A stretch of 37,695 nt of DNA from Rhodospirillales bacterium (GCA_016793875.1 JAEULG010000062.1:1-37695); one strand, 5' to 3'; shown: positions 16,394 through 26,173, numbered from the stretch's first letter. Made by a program: numbers and translations. The notes: generated by a model not told the origin, from the sequence alone.

Positions 16394-17866
16394 ATGAGCA
16401 TCGACCTGCCCGAATATGTGGACGGCCTGCCGAACATCGCCGGTCGCGAGAAAGAACTTGACGCGGCCATCGCCGCCGCGGCGGATCAGGAAGTCTTCCG
16501 CCCTGAAGGCAAGATCGACTTCGGCCGCATCAAGGCGGCTTCCGCCATCGCTCTGCACATGCACCAGCCGCTGATCCCGGCCGGCGGCTACGACCTGCGC
16601 ACCGCCGCGATCATCAGCAATCTCAAGTACATGATGGACAACCAGGGGATCGGCGACAACCACAACGCCGGCGCCTTCGTCTGGTGCTACAAGCGGATCG
16701 GCGAGTTCGTCCCGCAGCTGATCGACGAGGGCAAAGAGCCCCGGGTGATGCTGGAGTACTCCGGCACGCTGTTCCACGGCATGCGCCAGATGGGCTTGCA
16801 CGACGTCTTCGACGCGCTGAAGCGCGCCACCTGCGATCCGCGGTACCGGCGCGGCATCGAATGGCTAGGCTGCCCGTGGGGCCACGCCGTGGCACCGTCA
16901 ACCCCGGTGCAGGACTACCTGCTGCACGTCAAGGCGTGGCAGCACCACTTCGCATCGATCTTCGGCGTGGAGGCGCTGCAGCGGGTGCGCGGCTTCTCGC
17001 CATCGGAGATGGCACTGCCCAACCATCCCGACGTCGCTTACGCCTTCATCAAGACGCTGCGCGAGTGCGGCTATACCTGGGTGCTGGTGCAGGAGCACAC
17101 TGTCGAGCAGCCGCTGACAGGCCACGGTCCGGAGCAGAAGCACCTGCCTCACCGCCTCGTCTGCACCAATTCGGACGGCGAGGAAGCGGAGATCATCGCG
17201 CTGGTCAAGACGCAAGGCTCCGACACCAAGCTGGTGGCGCAGATGCAGCCCTTCTACGAGGCAAAGAGCCTGAGCCGCTGGCAGCTTGCGGGCAAGAGCG
17301 TGCCGCCGCTCGTCACCCAGATCGCCGACGGCGAGAACGGCGGGGTGATGATGAACGAGTTCCCCGGCAAGTTCTTCGATGCCGTCCGCGAAGCGTCCGG
17401 CTCAGAGACGCCGTTCATGAATGGCACTGAATACCTCGAATACCTGTTCGCCGATGGCATCACGCCGGAGGATTTGCCGGTCATCCAGCCGATCCACCAG
17501 AAGAAGATCTGGGACCGGATGAAGCCGGGAGCAGGCGCCGCCAAGCTCGCCAAGGTGATCGAGGAATGCAAAAAGGAAGACCACCGCTTCCACATGGAGG
17601 GCGGCTCCTGGACCAACAACATCTCCTGGGTGCAAGGCTACGAGAGTTTGCTGGGCCCGATGGAGCAGATGAGCGTCGCCTTCAACCGCGTGCTGACGCA
17701 GAAGGGGCTGAACACCGATGATCCGCGCTTCCGCAACGCGCTGTTCCACGTGATGTCGGCGGAGACCAGCTGTTACCGCTACTGGGGTCAGGGCGTGTGG
17801 GTCGACTACGGCAAGGAGATCTGCCGCCGGGCCGAGGAGATCGTCGCCAACGACTACGGCGCGTAA
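16394..17866 (+). CDS. Glycoside hydrolase family 57 protein, 490 aa
   Basis: It belongs to the GH57 group (alpha-amylase, 4-alpha-glucanotransferase and branching-enzyme families). ALHMHQPLIP (54-61) is conserved region 1, and RGFSPSEMALP carries the presumed nucleophile Glu205. EYSGTLFHGM and the C-terminal helical part (HFHMEGGSWTNN-like, SAETSCYRYWGQG) agree with this family. There is no signal peptide, so it acts in the cytoplasm, probably on glycogen or another alpha-glucan. TGGAGGG lies about 14 bases before the ATG. No other glycogen genes are adjacent, and it is followed by its own terminator-like hairpin, so it is probably monocistronic. The exact reaction (hydrolysis or transglycosylation) is not determined. 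Confidence 0.88.
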   Translation: MSIDLPEYVDGLPNIAGREKELDAAIAAAADQEVFRPEGKIDFGRIKAASAIALHMHQPLIPAGGYDLRTAAIISNLKYMMDNQGIGDNHNAGAFVWCYKRIGEFVPQLIDEGKEPRVMLEYSGTLFHGMRQMGLHDVFDALKRATCDPRYRRGIEWLGCPWGHAVAPSTPVQDYLLHVKAWQHHFASIFGVEALQRVRGFSPSEMALPNHPDVAYAFIKTLRECGYTWVLVQEHTVEQPLTGHGPEQKHLPHRLVCTNSDGEEAEIIALVKTQGSDTKLVAQMQPFYEAKSLSRWQLAGKSVPPLVTQIADGENGGVMMNEFPGKFFDAVREASGSETPFMNGTEYLEYLFADGITPEDLPVIQPIHQKKIWDRMKPGAGAAKLAKVIEECKKEDHRFHMEGGSWTNNISWVQGYESLLGPMEQMSVAFNRVLTQKGLNTDDPRFRNALFHVMSAETSCYRYWGQGVWVDYGKEICRRAEEIVANDYGA

Positions 17867-17878
17867 CGGCACAAGGAG

Positions 17879-17911
17879 GAGCGGGTCGGCGGCGCTCCCG
17901 CCGCCCTGCTC
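17879..17911 (+). terminator. Terminator-like hairpin after the GH57 gene
   Basis: GGCGGC (17888-17893) and GCCGCC (17900-17905) close a 6-base loop; the stem is extended by GAGCGG (17879-17884) with CTGCTC (17906-17911), one mismatch. It starts 12 bases after the stop codon. There is no T tract. Confidence 0.45.
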
Positions 17912-18040
17912 TCGACAGATGGGCCCCAACGGGTGCAGTGGCAGCGCTGCTATGTATCCGGTGTTCGAATCATCACGTTTCGGCGACGCGCCTTGGTGTA
18001 AAACCCGGGGAACGATATCCGGCTGTCCCGCGGGTTCTGC

Positions 18041-18631
18041 ATGCACATCTCCAGCGATACCGATCCGCTCGCACTGTTCAGCACCTGGCTGGCCGAGGCC
18101 GAACGCGGCGAGATCAACGATCCCAATGCGATGACGCTGGCGACAGTCGACGCCGATGGGACCCCATCCGCCCGGATGGTGCTGCTCAAGGGCCTCGATG
18201 ACCACGGCTTCGTCTTCTACACCAACCTCGGTAGCCGCAAGGCCCGTGAGCTGGCGCAGCGGCCGCGCGCCGCGCTGTGCTTCCATTGGAAATCATTGCG
18301 CCGGCAGGTGCGCGTGCAAGGCACCGTCGAGCGGGTCAGCGATACCGAAGCCGATACCTATTTTGCCACCCGGCCGCGGATCAGCCAGATCGGCGCCTGG
18401 GCATCGAAACAGTCGCAGCCGCTGGCAGGGCGCTTCGAGCTGGAAGGGCGCGTTGCCCGCTACACCGCGCGCTTCGCGCTGGGCGCGGTGCCGCGGCCGG
18501 CGCACTGGTCCGGCTTCCGCGTCATCCCGCAGGTGATCGAGTTCTGGGAGGACCGGCCGTTCCGCCTGCACATGCGCATGCTGTTCACCCGGCGCGAAGG
18601 CGGCTGGGAAACCGGGGAGCTCTATCCGTGA
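18041..18631 (+). CDS. pdxH: Pyridoxamine 5'-phosphate oxidase PdxH, 196 aa
   Basis: This FMN enzyme oxidises pyridoxine or pyridoxamine phosphate to pyridoxal phosphate, with oxygen as acceptor. SARMVLLKG (43-51), [22 protein letters not shown] and [15 protein letters not shown] match the family. RLH at 175-177 supplies the conserved Arg and His of the substrate site. The length is slightly short at the N-terminus compared with E. coli PdxH (218), which is common. No strong ribosome binding site precedes ATG 18041. Its stop overlaps the GTG of the transporter gene (GTGA at 18628-18631). Confidence 0.96.
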   Translation: MHISSDTDPLALFSTWLAEAERGEINDPNAMTLATVDADGTPSARMVLLKGLDDHGFVFYTNLGSRKARELAQRPRAALCFHWKSLRRQVRVQGTVERVSDTEADTYFATRPRISQIGAWASKQSQPLAGRFELEGRVARYTARFALGAVPRPAHWSGFRVIPQVIEFWEDRPFRLHMRMLFTRREGGWETGELYP

Positions 18632-19551
18632 GCGCGGGGGCGACGCCGGCCGCCGCGGATGCGGGGCCAGGCCGCCTGAAGACGTGGGCTGCCTCTGCCT
18701 CGGTCGGCGTCGCCCTGACGCTGATCCTGGCCAAGGCGGGCGCCTATTTCGCCACCGGGTCGGTCAGCCTGCTGTCTACCCTGGTGGACTCCCTGCTCGA
18801 CTTCGCCGCCTCTCTAATCAACCTCGTTGCGATCTTCCAGGCCTCCGTCCCCGCAGATCGCGAGCACCGGTTCGGCCATGGCAAGGCCGAGCCGCTGGCC
18901 GGCCTTGGCCAAGCGGCGTTCATCGCCGGATCGGCAGCCTTCATTCTGGTCCAGGCGGCCGACCGCCTGTTCCGGCCGGCACCGCTGACCAACGAGACCG
19001 TCGGCATCGCCGTCATGGTGCTGTCGATCGCCGTTACCTTCGGGCTGGTGCTCTTCCAGCGCCGGGTCATCCGGGCAACCGGTTCGATCGCTATCGGTGC
19101 CGACGCCCTGCACTACCGCTCCGACCTGCTGATCAACCTCGCGGTGATTGCCGCGCTGATCGCGTCGGGGACGTTCGGCTGGGACCTCGCCGACCCGCTG
19201 CTGGCTGGCGCCGTCGCCATCTATATCTTGTGGAGCGCGTGGGGAATTTTCACCAGCAGCGTCAACCTGCTGATGGACCGGGAGCTGCCAGAGGAAGACC
19301 GCGAGCGGATCCGGACGATCGCCATGGGCCACCCGGCGGTGATCAGCATCCATGACCTGCGCACCCGCTCCTCGGGGACCCAGACATTCATCCAGTTCCA
19401 CCTGGAGATGGACCCGAACCTGACGCTGATCGATGCCCACACCATTGCCGATTCGGTGATGGGTCGGGTTGAAGAGGCCTTCCCCAACGCCGAAGTGCTG
19501 ATTCACGAGGATCCCTTCGGCATCAAGGAGGCGCGACCCTCATTCGAGTAA
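18628..19551 (+). CDS. Cation diffusion facilitator (CDF) metal efflux transporter, 307 aa
   Basis: It is a FieF/YiiP-type inner-membrane metal/proton antiporter with six membrane segments and a C-terminal cytoplasmic domain. The transport site is intact: Asp54 and Asp58 (DSLLD) with His162 and Asp166 (HYRSD), matching YiiP D45/D49/H153/D157. [13 protein letters not shown] (77-89) supplies the second metal site. The D-D-H-D set favours Zn(II), Fe(II) or Cd(II). The start is GTG 18628, in a four-base overlap with the pdxH stop; the same frame is open far upstream, but that part lies inside pdxH. Coupling to pdxH implies co-expression, with no obvious biochemical link. Confidence 0.92.
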   Translation: MSAGATPAAADAGPGRLKTWAASASVGVALTLILAKAGAYFATGSVSLLSTLVDSLLDFAASLINLVAIFQASVPADREHRFGHGKAEPLAGLGQAAFIAGSAAFILVQAADRLFRPAPLTNETVGIAVMVLSIAVTFGLVLFQRRVIRATGSIAIGADALHYRSDLLINLAVIAALIASGTFGWDLADPLLAGAVAIYILWSAWGIFTSSVNLLMDRELPEEDRERIRTIAMGHPAVISIHDLRTRSSGTQTFIQFHLEMDPNLTLIDAHTIADSVMGRVEEAFPNAEVLIHEDPFGIKEARPSFE

Positions 19552-19570
19552 CTGATAGGGAGCCGGCTGC

Positions 19571-21124
19571 GTGATCGTCGGGGACCAGAGCGAGGTCATC
19601 GCTTTCCTCTCGCAGCCCGAGACCTACGGGCCGGGGGTCCCCTTCGTCGAGCGGCGGGAGACACACGCGTCGATCCTGTTCCTCGCCGGCGCCCGCGTCT
19701 TCAAGCTGAAGCGGGCTGTCCGCTTCCCCTACCTGGATTACGGCAGTCCGGCCGCGCGTCAGCGCTTCTGCGAGGCGGAGGTGGCAATCAACCGGCGGAC
19801 GGCGGGGGACCTCTACCGCGGCGTTGTCGCGGTCGTCCGACATCCGGACGGCAGCCTCGGTCTGGGCGACGACGGGCGGCCGGTTGATTGGGTGGTGGAA
19901 ATGCAGCGCTTCGCCGAGGATGCCCTGCTCGATCATGTCGCGGCGGGCGGCGGTCTCGACCGTCGCAACATTGAAACTCTTGCCGATGCAATTGCCCGCT
20001 TTCATCGCGAGGCTGAGCGCCGGCCCACGGCCGGCGGTGCCGCGGCGATGGAGAAGATCCTCGACGGCAATGTCCACAGCTTCGTCGAAGTCGATCCCGC
20101 CATCCTCGATCCCACCGCCATCGCCCGCCTGGCAACAGCATCGCGGCAAGCGTTGGCGGGAGTGGCGCCCCTGCTCGACCGGCGGCGGGCCGACGGTTTC
20201 GTCCGGCACTGCCACGGCGATCTGCATCTGCGCAACATCGTCCTGATCGAGGGCCGGCCGGTGCTGTTCGATGCGATCGAGTTCGACCCCACCTTCGCCG
20301 ACATCGATGTGCTCTACGACCTCGCCTTCCTGGTCATGGACCTGGAGTTCCGTGATCTCAGGCGGCTCGCCAGCATTCTGCTCAACCGCTACCTGGACGT
20401 GACCGGCGACAGCGAAGGTCTCGCCGCCCTGCCGCTGTTCTGCTCGCTGCGCGCCGCCATCCGCAGCCACATCGATGCCGCCGCCGCTGCCACCCATTCC
20501 GACGCCGAGGCTGCGGCGGTCCTGGCGACGGGTGCCGCCCGTTACCTCGCGCTCGCGCTCGAATTTCTCGAGCCTTCGGTGCCGCGGCTGATCGCGCTGG
20601 GGGGGCTGTCGGGATCCGGCAAGTCCCGGCTCGCGCGCGAGCTGGCACCATGCTTCGCGCCGCGTCCCGGCGCCCGGGTCATCCGCACCGATGCGACCCG
20701 TAAGCGGCTGGCCGGGGTCGCGCCGGAAACGCGCCTCGCGCCTGCCGACTACAGCGCCGAGGCGAGCCGGCGGATCTACGACGCGGTCTACGACGAAGCA
20801 CGTGAAACCCTTGCCGCCGGGCGCACGGTCATCGCCGATGCCGTCTTCGCCCGGCCGGAGGAACGGGCCGCCATCGCCAGCATCGCCACCGCCGCCGGGG
20901 TGCCGTTCGATGGGCTCTGGCTGGAAGCGGATCCGGCACTGCTCGAACGACGGGTGCGCGAGCGCCGCGGCGACACCTCCGATGCGACGCCGGAGGTGGT
21001 CCGCACCCAGCTCGCGATCGAGCTGGGCGCGATCGACTGGCACCGCGTGCCTTCGTCAGGTGCGGCGGAGGACACCCTGGGGACCGCACGGCGGCTGGTC
21101 GGCGCTGAACCCCATCAGTCGTAG
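19571..21124 (+). CDS. Aminoglycoside-phosphotransferase-like / P-loop kinase fusion, 517 aa
   Basis: There are two domains. Residues 1 to about 330 are an APH/choline-kinase-like fold with VFKLKRAV (Lys45/47), HCHGDLHLRN (Asp217 catalytic, Asn222 metal) and VLFDAIEFD (Asp234). Residues from 340 are an AAA/zeta-toxin-like P-loop domain with Walker A GGLSGSGKS (344-352) and an RTDATRKRL block. This fused architecture (COG2187 with COG0645) is widespread in proteobacteria and of unknown substrate. GTG 19571 has GGGAG 8 bases upstream. It starts 19 bases after the CDF gene, in the same direction, so it probably belongs to that operon. Resistance to aminoglycosides should not be assumed. Confidence 0.88.
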   Translation: MIVGDQSEVIAFLSQPETYGPGVPFVERRETHASILFLAGARVFKLKRAVRFPYLDYGSPAARQRFCEAEVAINRRTAGDLYRGVVAVVRHPDGSLGLGDDGRPVDWVVEMQRFAEDALLDHVAAGGGLDRRNIETLADAIARFHREAERRPTAGGAAAMEKILDGNVHSFVEVDPAILDPTAIARLATASRQALAGVAPLLDRRRADGFVRHCHGDLHLRNIVLIEGRPVLFDAIEFDPTFADIDVLYDLAFLVMDLEFRDLRRLASILLNRYLDVTGDSEGLAALPLFCSLRAAIRSHIDAAAAATHSDAEAAAVLATGAARYLALALEFLEPSVPRLIALGGLSGSGKSRLARELAPCFAPRPGARVIRTDATRKRLAGVAPETRLAPADYSAEASRRIYDAVYDEARETLAAGRTVIADAVFARPEERAAIASIATAAGVPFDGLWLEADPALLERRVRERRGDTSDATPEVVRTQLAIELGAIDWHRVPSSGAAEDTLGTARRLVGAEPHQS

Positions 21125-21192
21125 GGTCTTTCAATCCGGCCGCAGCCTAGCCATGATATTCGGGGGTGGTCTATCGATAAGCAGAGCAGGGT

Positions 21193-22047
21193 ATGACTAT
21201 TCGCAAGGTTCTGGTGCCGCTCGACGGGTCCGATCGCGACCGCCAAGCGCTGAATGCTGCCTTCTCGGTCGCTCAGGTGTTCGGCGCGCACATCGATGCC
21301 ATGCACGTCCGCGTTCAGCCGGTTGATACCCTGCCCTTCGTCGGCGAAGGGATGTCGGCAGCGCTGGTCCAGGAACTGGTCGAGCTGAGCGAGCGGGAGA
21401 CGGCAGCACGAGCGGCCATCGCCCGCAAGACCTTCGAGGCGATGCGCACCGCCGCCAATGTGCCGCTGGCGGCGGCCGTTGGGGCCGCGGCAACGCCGTC
21501 AGCGCTGTGGCTCGAACTCGAAGGCCAGGAAGAGGACGCGGTCGCGGCCGCCGGCAGGCTCGCCGACCTCATCGTCCTTGCGGCGCCGGAGCCGTCCGGC
21601 AGCATCGGCAACCCCGGCACCTTCGGGGTCGCTCTTTTCGAGACCGGGCGTCCGGTGCTGGTCGCCGCCAAACGCGACGCGCCTCTGCGCTTCGGGCATA
21701 TCGTCGTCGCCTGGGACGCCAGCGCCCAGGCGGCACGAGCACTGGCCGCGGCGCTGCCATTCCTCGCCCGCGCCGGTAAGGTGAGCATCGTCTCCGCGCA
21801 GGAGCCGGGCGAGGGTGACGACCTGAAGTCCGTTCCCGCCTATCTCGCCTGGCACGGGATCGCGGCCGAGAGCCGGACGATCGGGCAACACCCGAGCGTC
21901 GGTGATGCGCTCACCGCCGCCGCTTGCGGCGCCGACCTGCTGGTGATGGGCGGTTACTCGCACAGCCGGCTGCGGGAGATGATTTTGGGAGGCGTGACCC
22001 GCCACATGCTGGGGAAAGCGACGCTACCGTTGCTGCTGGCACATTGA
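21193..22047 (+). CDS. Universal stress protein, tandem UspA domains, 284 aa
   Basis: There are two Usp folds in one chain. The first (KVLVPLDGSDRDRQAL, residues 5-20) lacks a complete ATP loop. The second (HIVVAWDASAQAARAL, 169-184) ends in MGGYSHSRLREMILGGVTRHML, close to the G-x2-G-x9-G-S/T nucleotide-binding motif. It is a soluble cytoplasmic stress protein. ATG 21193 has GCAGGG a few bases before it. It is followed after 45 bases by an SDR gene on the same strand. Confidence 0.92.
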   Translation: MTIRKVLVPLDGSDRDRQALNAAFSVAQVFGAHIDAMHVRVQPVDTLPFVGEGMSAALVQELVELSERETAARAAIARKTFEAMRTAANVPLAAAVGAAATPSALWLELEGQEEDAVAAAGRLADLIVLAAPEPSGSIGNPGTFGVALFETGRPVLVAAKRDAPLRFGHIVVAWDASAQAARALAAALPFLARAGKVSIVSAQEPGEGDDLKSVPAYLAWHGIAAESRTIGQHPSVGDALTAAACGADLLVMGGYSHSRLREMILGGVTRHMLGKATLPLLLAH

Positions 22048-22092
22048 GGGACGCGGCCGCAATGGTGCTTTGACGATGACGCGGAACGAACC

Positions 22093-22842
22093 GTGAGCGA
22101 CGATGGCGCCGAACGGCGAACGGTGGTGATCACCGGCGCCAGTCGCGGAATTGGCCATGCCACTGCCAAGGTGTTTCTCGACCGCGGCTGGCGGATTCTC
22201 ACCTGCTCGCGCGAGGACACTCCGGCCGAGTGCCGCCGCGATCCCAATTGGACCTGCCACATTCCCACCGACCTCGGCGATGCCGCCAGCGTCGCCCACT
22301 TCATCGAGCAGGCCAACGCGGCGTTGGGCGGCGCGCCCCTGCATGCGCTGGTGAACAACGCCGGGATGTCGCCGAAGACGCCGTACAAGGAGCGGCTCGG
22401 CTGTCTCAACGGAGACCTCGACGCCTGGCACGACGTTCTCGAGATCAACTTCTTCGCGCCGCTGCGGCTAGCGCGCGGCTTCGCCGCCGCGTTGCACCGC
22501 GGCCATGGCGCCGTCGTGAACGTCACCTCGATCGCCGGCCATGCCGTCCACCCGTTTGCCGGCTCGGCCTATTCCATCTCCAAGGCGGCGCTGTCGGCGC
22601 TGACCCGGGAACTGGCGCACGAATGTGCCGCTCTCGACATCCGCGTCAACGCGGTGGCCCCGGGAGAGATCGAAACCGCGATGATCCAGCCGGAATACGA
22701 GGTGCTGATCCCGCGCATCCCACTGGAGCGGATGGGTCGTCCGGAGGACGTCGCCAACGCCATCTTCTACCTGTGCTCGCCCGACTCCGGCTACGTCACC
22801 GGCAGCGAGCTGTGGGTCACCGGCGGCCAGCACCTCTACTGA
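22093..22842 (+). CDS. SDR family oxidoreductase, 249 aa
   Basis: This is a classical short-chain dehydrogenase with TGASRGIG (14-21), NNAG (88-91), Ser146, Tyr160 and Lys164. The C-terminus (GYVTGSELWVTGGQHLY) is conserved in the family, with W-V-T-G-G in place of the usual V-D-G-G. Its substrate is unknown. It begins at GTG 22093 behind the usp gene, probably in the same transcript. The stop lies only 6 bases from the stop of the convergent mechanosensitive channel gene, so there is no room for a terminator between them. Confidence 0.88.
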   Translation: MSDDGAERRTVVITGASRGIGHATAKVFLDRGWRILTCSREDTPAECRRDPNWTCHIPTDLGDAASVAHFIEQANAALGGAPLHALVNNAGMSPKTPYKERLGCLNGDLDAWHDVLEINFFAPLRLARGFAAALHRGHGAVVNVTSIAGHAVHPFAGSAYSISKAALSALTRELAHECAALDIRVNAVAPGEIETAMIQPEYEVLIPRIPLERMGRPEDVANAIFYLCSPDSGYVTGSELWVTGGQHLY

Positions 22843-22848
22843 AGATCG

Positions 22849-24402
22849 CTATCCTTTCGCATCCGCTCCCGCCGGCCGCCCCTCTGCCCGCGTCCCGACG
22901 ACGGGGCTTGGTTGCACTGCCGCCGCTTCCGCGGATGGCGGAGCGCCGAAAGTGCCGGGAGGTGCACGATCTGGCATTCGTCCGGCTTCTTCCGGCGGGT
23001 GCCGCAGGTCCTCAGGAGGCGCGTCGCCGTCGGCTTCCCAGTCTCCACCACCAGTGCCGAGGTCGATGCGCAGCGGCACCGCCGTCTTGACGTGCAGGTC
23101 TCGCTGCGGGAACGGCACCTCGATGCCGTGCCGCTGCAAAGACTGATAGATCGCCCAGCAATAGGCGGCGCGGGCGCCGAGCGGGCGGTGGATGCCCTCG
23201 CTCGTGAGCCAGATGACGAGCTCGAACTCGAGCCGGCTTTCGGCGAATTTCACCAGCCACAGCTGCGGCACGCGGCCGCTGGAGTCCTTGAGCGTGAACT
23301 TCACCTCCTGGGCCGCCTCGCACACCGCCTTGCGCACCAGTTCGAGGTCGGTGCCATAGGCGACGCCGAACGGGACGTGAATGCGGGCATGGGCGTCGAG
23401 CATCGTCCAATTGATCACCCGGCTGTTGACGAACTCCGAGTTGGGGACCGCCACGTCGATGCTGTCGGGCGTGGTGATGATGGTGTTACGGACGTTGATC
23501 TGGCGAACGGTGCCGGCGAGATGACCGCGCTCGACCTCGACGAAGTCACCGACCTTCAGGCTCTTCTCCGACAGCAGAATCAGACCAGCGATGAAGTTGT
23601 TGAAGATCGCCTGCAGCCCGAAGCCGATGCCGACGCCGAGGGCACCGGTGAAGACGGCGAAGGCGGTGAGGTCGATGCCGATGGTGCCGAGAGCGATGAA
23701 CACTGCGGCGATGACCATCATTACCTTCAGCAGGCGGGCCGTCAGCAACTGCAGCGACGGCGTCGCCCCTGAACGGGCCAGCACTCGACCCTCCAGCATC
23801 CCCGCCGCCCAGTTGGCGAGCCACACCAGCACGCCCAGCCACAGCATGCCCGTGACGATGCCCATGGGCGAGATGCGCAAGCCGCCGACGGACCAGCTCA
23901 ATTCGCGCAGAAACCGCGCGCTGTCGCCCAGCGCATCGAAGATGTAGAGGGCGGTGAACACCCAGATCAGGACAGCGAGCGCGCCGGCGCGGAAGCGGTC
24001 GCGGACCAAGCTGGAGACGAGGCGAATCACCACCCAGGCGACCAGCAAACTCAGCGTCAGCTTGATGCCTTGGTGCGGCCAGCCCTGGCTCTGTGCGACC
24101 AGCAGCGCGGGCGTCAGCAGGAGCGCCGCGACGGAATAGCGCATCAGCGGCAGCAGCGCCAGCGACAGCCGACGGACGAAAGCGTTGGTCGACTGACCAA
24201 GGCGCGAGTCGGAATCAATCCGCCGGTGCCACGTTCTTATCCAGCGCTGCAGCTTCGGCGCGATGAACACTGCAAGGATTGCGGCCGTACCGATGGCTGT
24301 GGTCTGGCCGATGATGCTGGGCGAGGAGAACTCCCGTGCGATCCAGGCGTGCACGGCGCTGGCGCCCTTGACCAGCGGTTCCGGGTCGGCGATCACGTCC
24401 AT
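22849..24402 (-). CDS. MscS-family mechanosensitive ion channel, 517 aa
   Basis: This inner-membrane channel relieves osmotic downshock. Several N-terminal membrane segments (near 31-50, 85-104, 115-132, 140-156, 180-200 and 225-245) precede the conserved pore helix FTGALGVGIGFGLQAIFNNF (251-270). The Sm-like beta domain (GDFVEVERGHLAGTVRQIN) and the alpha/beta cytosolic domain follow. The C-terminal 70 residues are Pro/Ala/Gly-rich and probably disordered. ATG 24402 (MDVIAD) is chosen because GAGGAAA lies about 6 bases upstream; an ATG 39 bases earlier is less likely. It is longer than E. coli MscS (286), like the extended MscS paralogues. Confidence 0.93.
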   Translation of the reverse strand: MDVIADPEPLVKGASAVHAWIAREFSSPSIIGQTTAIGTAAILAVFIAPKLQRWIRTWHRRIDSDSRLGQSTNAFVRRLSLALLPLMRYSVAALLLTPALLVAQSQGWPHQGIKLTLSLLVAWVVIRLVSSLVRDRFRAGALAVLIWVFTALYIFDALGDSARFLRELSWSVGGLRISPMGIVTGMLWLGVLVWLANWAAGMLEGRVLARSGATPSLQLLTARLLKVMMVIAAVFIALGTIGIDLTAFAVFTGALGVGIGFGLQAIFNNFIAGLILLSEKSLKVGDFVEVERGHLAGTVRQINVRNTIITTPDSIDVAVPNSEFVNSRVINWTMLDAHARIHVPFGVAYGTDLELVRKAVCEAAQEVKFTLKDSSGRVPQLWLVKFAESRLEFELVIWLTSEGIHRPLGARAAYCWAIYQSLQRHGIEVPFPQRDLHVKTAVPLRIDLGTGGGDWEADGDAPPEDLRHPPEEAGRMPDRAPPGTFGAPPSAEAAAVQPSPVVGTRAEGRPAGADAKG

Positions 24403-24717
24403 GTCGTTTCCTCGCAGCCGGGTCGCCGCACGCCGCGTCAACCAGCGGCTGGTCCGGGTTACCTCCGGCCGGCGGCGCTTTTTTTATTGTCGTTTGCATT
24501 ATTACCACTGTGCCCCTCTACCGTCACTGACAGCCCCGCTGGATCGGAGTAGCTTTCAGTGGCGCAGCGCAGGGCCGTGGTGCCGCACTCACACGCCCGG
24601 CAAACCGCCGGCAAGCCATCCAGCGCCGACCGCCCGGCGGTTGCCCGGAAAAAGCCAAGCTGCTAGCCTGTTGGCCGGCCCTCCGCGGGTCGGCTCCACA
24701 ACACCGGTATCGAAAAC
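24403..24717. other. Intergenic region between divergent mscS-type and efp genes (315 bp)
   Basis: An A/T tract (TTTTTTTATTG then TTTGCATTATTA, about 24479-24506) marks the likely promoter zone of the channel gene. A putative efp promoter lies near its right end. No gene or RNA was recognised. Confidence 0.45.
24641..24669 (+). promoter_or_regulatory. efp: Putative promoter of efp
   Basis: TTGCCC (24641-24646), a 17-base spacer and TAGCCT (24664-24669), with TG one base before the -10 (extended -10). The leader would be about 42 bases. The -10 matches the consensus only partly. Confidence 0.35.
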
Positions 24718-25287
24718 ATGAAGATCAGCGGCAACGCCGTCCGCCCAGGCAACATCATCGAGCATCAGGGCCGGCTCTGGCGCGCGGTGCGCATCATGCA
24801 CACGCAGCCGGGCAAGGGCGGCGCCTACCTGCAGGTGGAGCTGAAGGACATCCGCGACGGCACCAAGCTGAACGAGCGCTTCCGCTCGTCGGAAAACGTC
24901 GAGCGGGTGCGGCTCGACCAGCGGTCCTACCAGTACCTCTACAGCGATGCCGATTCGCACACCTTCATGGACACCGAGACCTTTGACCAGATCACCCTGC
25001 CGACCGACCTGGTCGGCGAGGATCAGGTGCCGTTCCTGCAAGAGAACATGGTGGTAACCATCGAGTCCTACGAAGAGCAGCCGATCTCGGTGGAGCTTCC
25101 CGACCAGGTGACGCTGCGCGTCGTCGAGGCGGACGCCGTGGTCAAGGGCCAGACAGCAGCGTCGTCGTACAAGCCGGCGATCCTGGAGAACGGCATCAAG
25201 GTCCTGGTGCCGCCTTTCATCGAGGCAGGTACCCGCATCGTCGTCGCCACCGGCGATTCTACCTACGTGGAGCGGGCGAAGGACTAG
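24718..25287 (+). CDS. efp: Translation elongation factor P, 189 aa
   Basis: It relieves ribosome stalling at polyproline runs. The three domains fit the standard length. The loop [19 protein letters not shown] carries Lys33, the residue modified by beta-lysylation in EpmA/EpmB organisms. The middle and C-terminal OB domains include YLYSD and [28 protein letters not shown]. No clear ribosome binding site precedes the ATG. Modification enzymes are not in the window. It is followed after 46 bases by the inositol monophosphatase gene. Confidence 0.97.
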   Translation: MKISGNAVRPGNIIEHQGRLWRAVRIMHTQPGKGGAYLQVELKDIRDGTKLNERFRSSENVERVRLDQRSYQYLYSDADSHTFMDTETFDQITLPTDLVGEDQVPFLQENMVVTIESYEEQPISVELPDQVTLRVVEADAVVKGQTAASSYKPAILENGIKVLVPPFIEAGTRIVVATGDSTYVERAKD

Positions 25288-25333
25288 TGCGCCAGTCCCG
25301 TACTTTCGCGCCAACCCGCCCGCCGGCCGCCTG

Positions 25334-26155
25334 ATGGCCTATCGCTCGCCGCTGCTGAACGTGATGACCGCCGCCGCCCTCAAGGCGGCGAAGGGGCTGG
25401 TCCGCGATTTCGGCGAACTCGAACAGTTGCAGGTCTCGGTCTCGAAGAAGGGACCCGCCGACTTCGTCAGCCGGGCGGACCATCGCTCGGAATCGGTGCT
25501 GCGCGCCGAACTGACCAAGGCGCGGCCGACCTACGGCCTGCTCATGGAGGAGAGCGGCTTACACCCCGGCTCCGACACGTCCAACCGCTGGGTCGTCGAC
25601 CCGCTCGACGGAACCACCAACTTCCTGCACGGCATCCCGCACTTTTCCATCTCGATCGCCCTCGAGCGCGACGGCGAGCCCTATGCCGGGGTCATCTACT
25701 CACCGATCCCGGACGAGATGTTTGTCGCGGAGAAGGGCACCGGGGCCTTCCTCAACGGCCGGCGGCTCCGAGTCTCCGGCCGCCGCAATGTCGAAGAGGC
25801 GCTATTCGCCACTGGCATTCCGTTCCTCGGCCTTGCCAACCACGGCCTTTTCCTCCGCCAACTCGGCGCCGTCATGGCCGTGTCGTCCGGCGTCCGCCGC
25901 TACGGATCGGCAGCGCTCGACCTCGCCTGGGTCGCGGCCGGCCGTTACGACGGCTTCTGGGAGAACGGCCTGAACGCGTGGGACATCGCCGCCGGCATCG
26001 TGCTGGTGCGTGAAGCGGGCGGCTTCGTCAGCGATCTTGCCGGCGGCCGCAAGATGTTCACTGGCGGCGGCGTGCTGGCCAGCAACACTGCCCTGCACGA
26101 GAGCCTGATCGGGCTGGTGGCGCAGGCGTCGCCGCATCCGGCAGCGGCATCCTGA
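25334..26155 (+). CDS. suhB: Inositol monophosphatase family protein (SuhB-like), 273 aa
   Basis: This is a Mg(II)-dependent phosphatase of the FIG superfamily. Metal ligands are visible in LLMEESG (Glu72/73), VVDPLDGTTNF (Asp89, Asp92) and NAWDIAAG (Asp217). Typical substrates are inositol-1-phosphate and related sugar phosphates; SuhB also acts in rRNA antitermination in E. coli. The length is normal. It follows efp on the same strand and is likely co-transcribed. The symbol is given by family resemblance. Confidence 0.9.
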   Translation: MAYRSPLLNVMTAAALKAAKGLVRDFGELEQLQVSVSKKGPADFVSRADHRSESVLRAELTKARPTYGLLMEESGLHPGSDTSNRWVVDPLDGTTNFLHGIPHFSISIALERDGEPYAGVIYSPIPDEMFVAEKGTGAFLNGRRLRVSGRRNVEEALFATGIPFLGLANHGLFLRQLGAVMAVSSGVRRYGSAALDLAWVAAGRYDGFWENGLNAWDIAAGIVLVREAGGFVSDLAGGRKMFTGGGVLASNTALHESLIGLVAQASPHPAAAS

Positions 26156-26173
26156 AGCGGACAACCGCAAAAA

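Noticed and set aside
17957..17990. tRNA T-arm-like stretch (GGTGTTCGAATCATC)
   Set aside because: The T stem is imperfect and no acceptor, D or anticodon arm can be built around it.
19571..21124. Aminoglycoside resistance gene
   Set aside because: The N-terminal fold is APH-like, but this fused family is a housekeeping protein of unknown substrate with no resistance signature.
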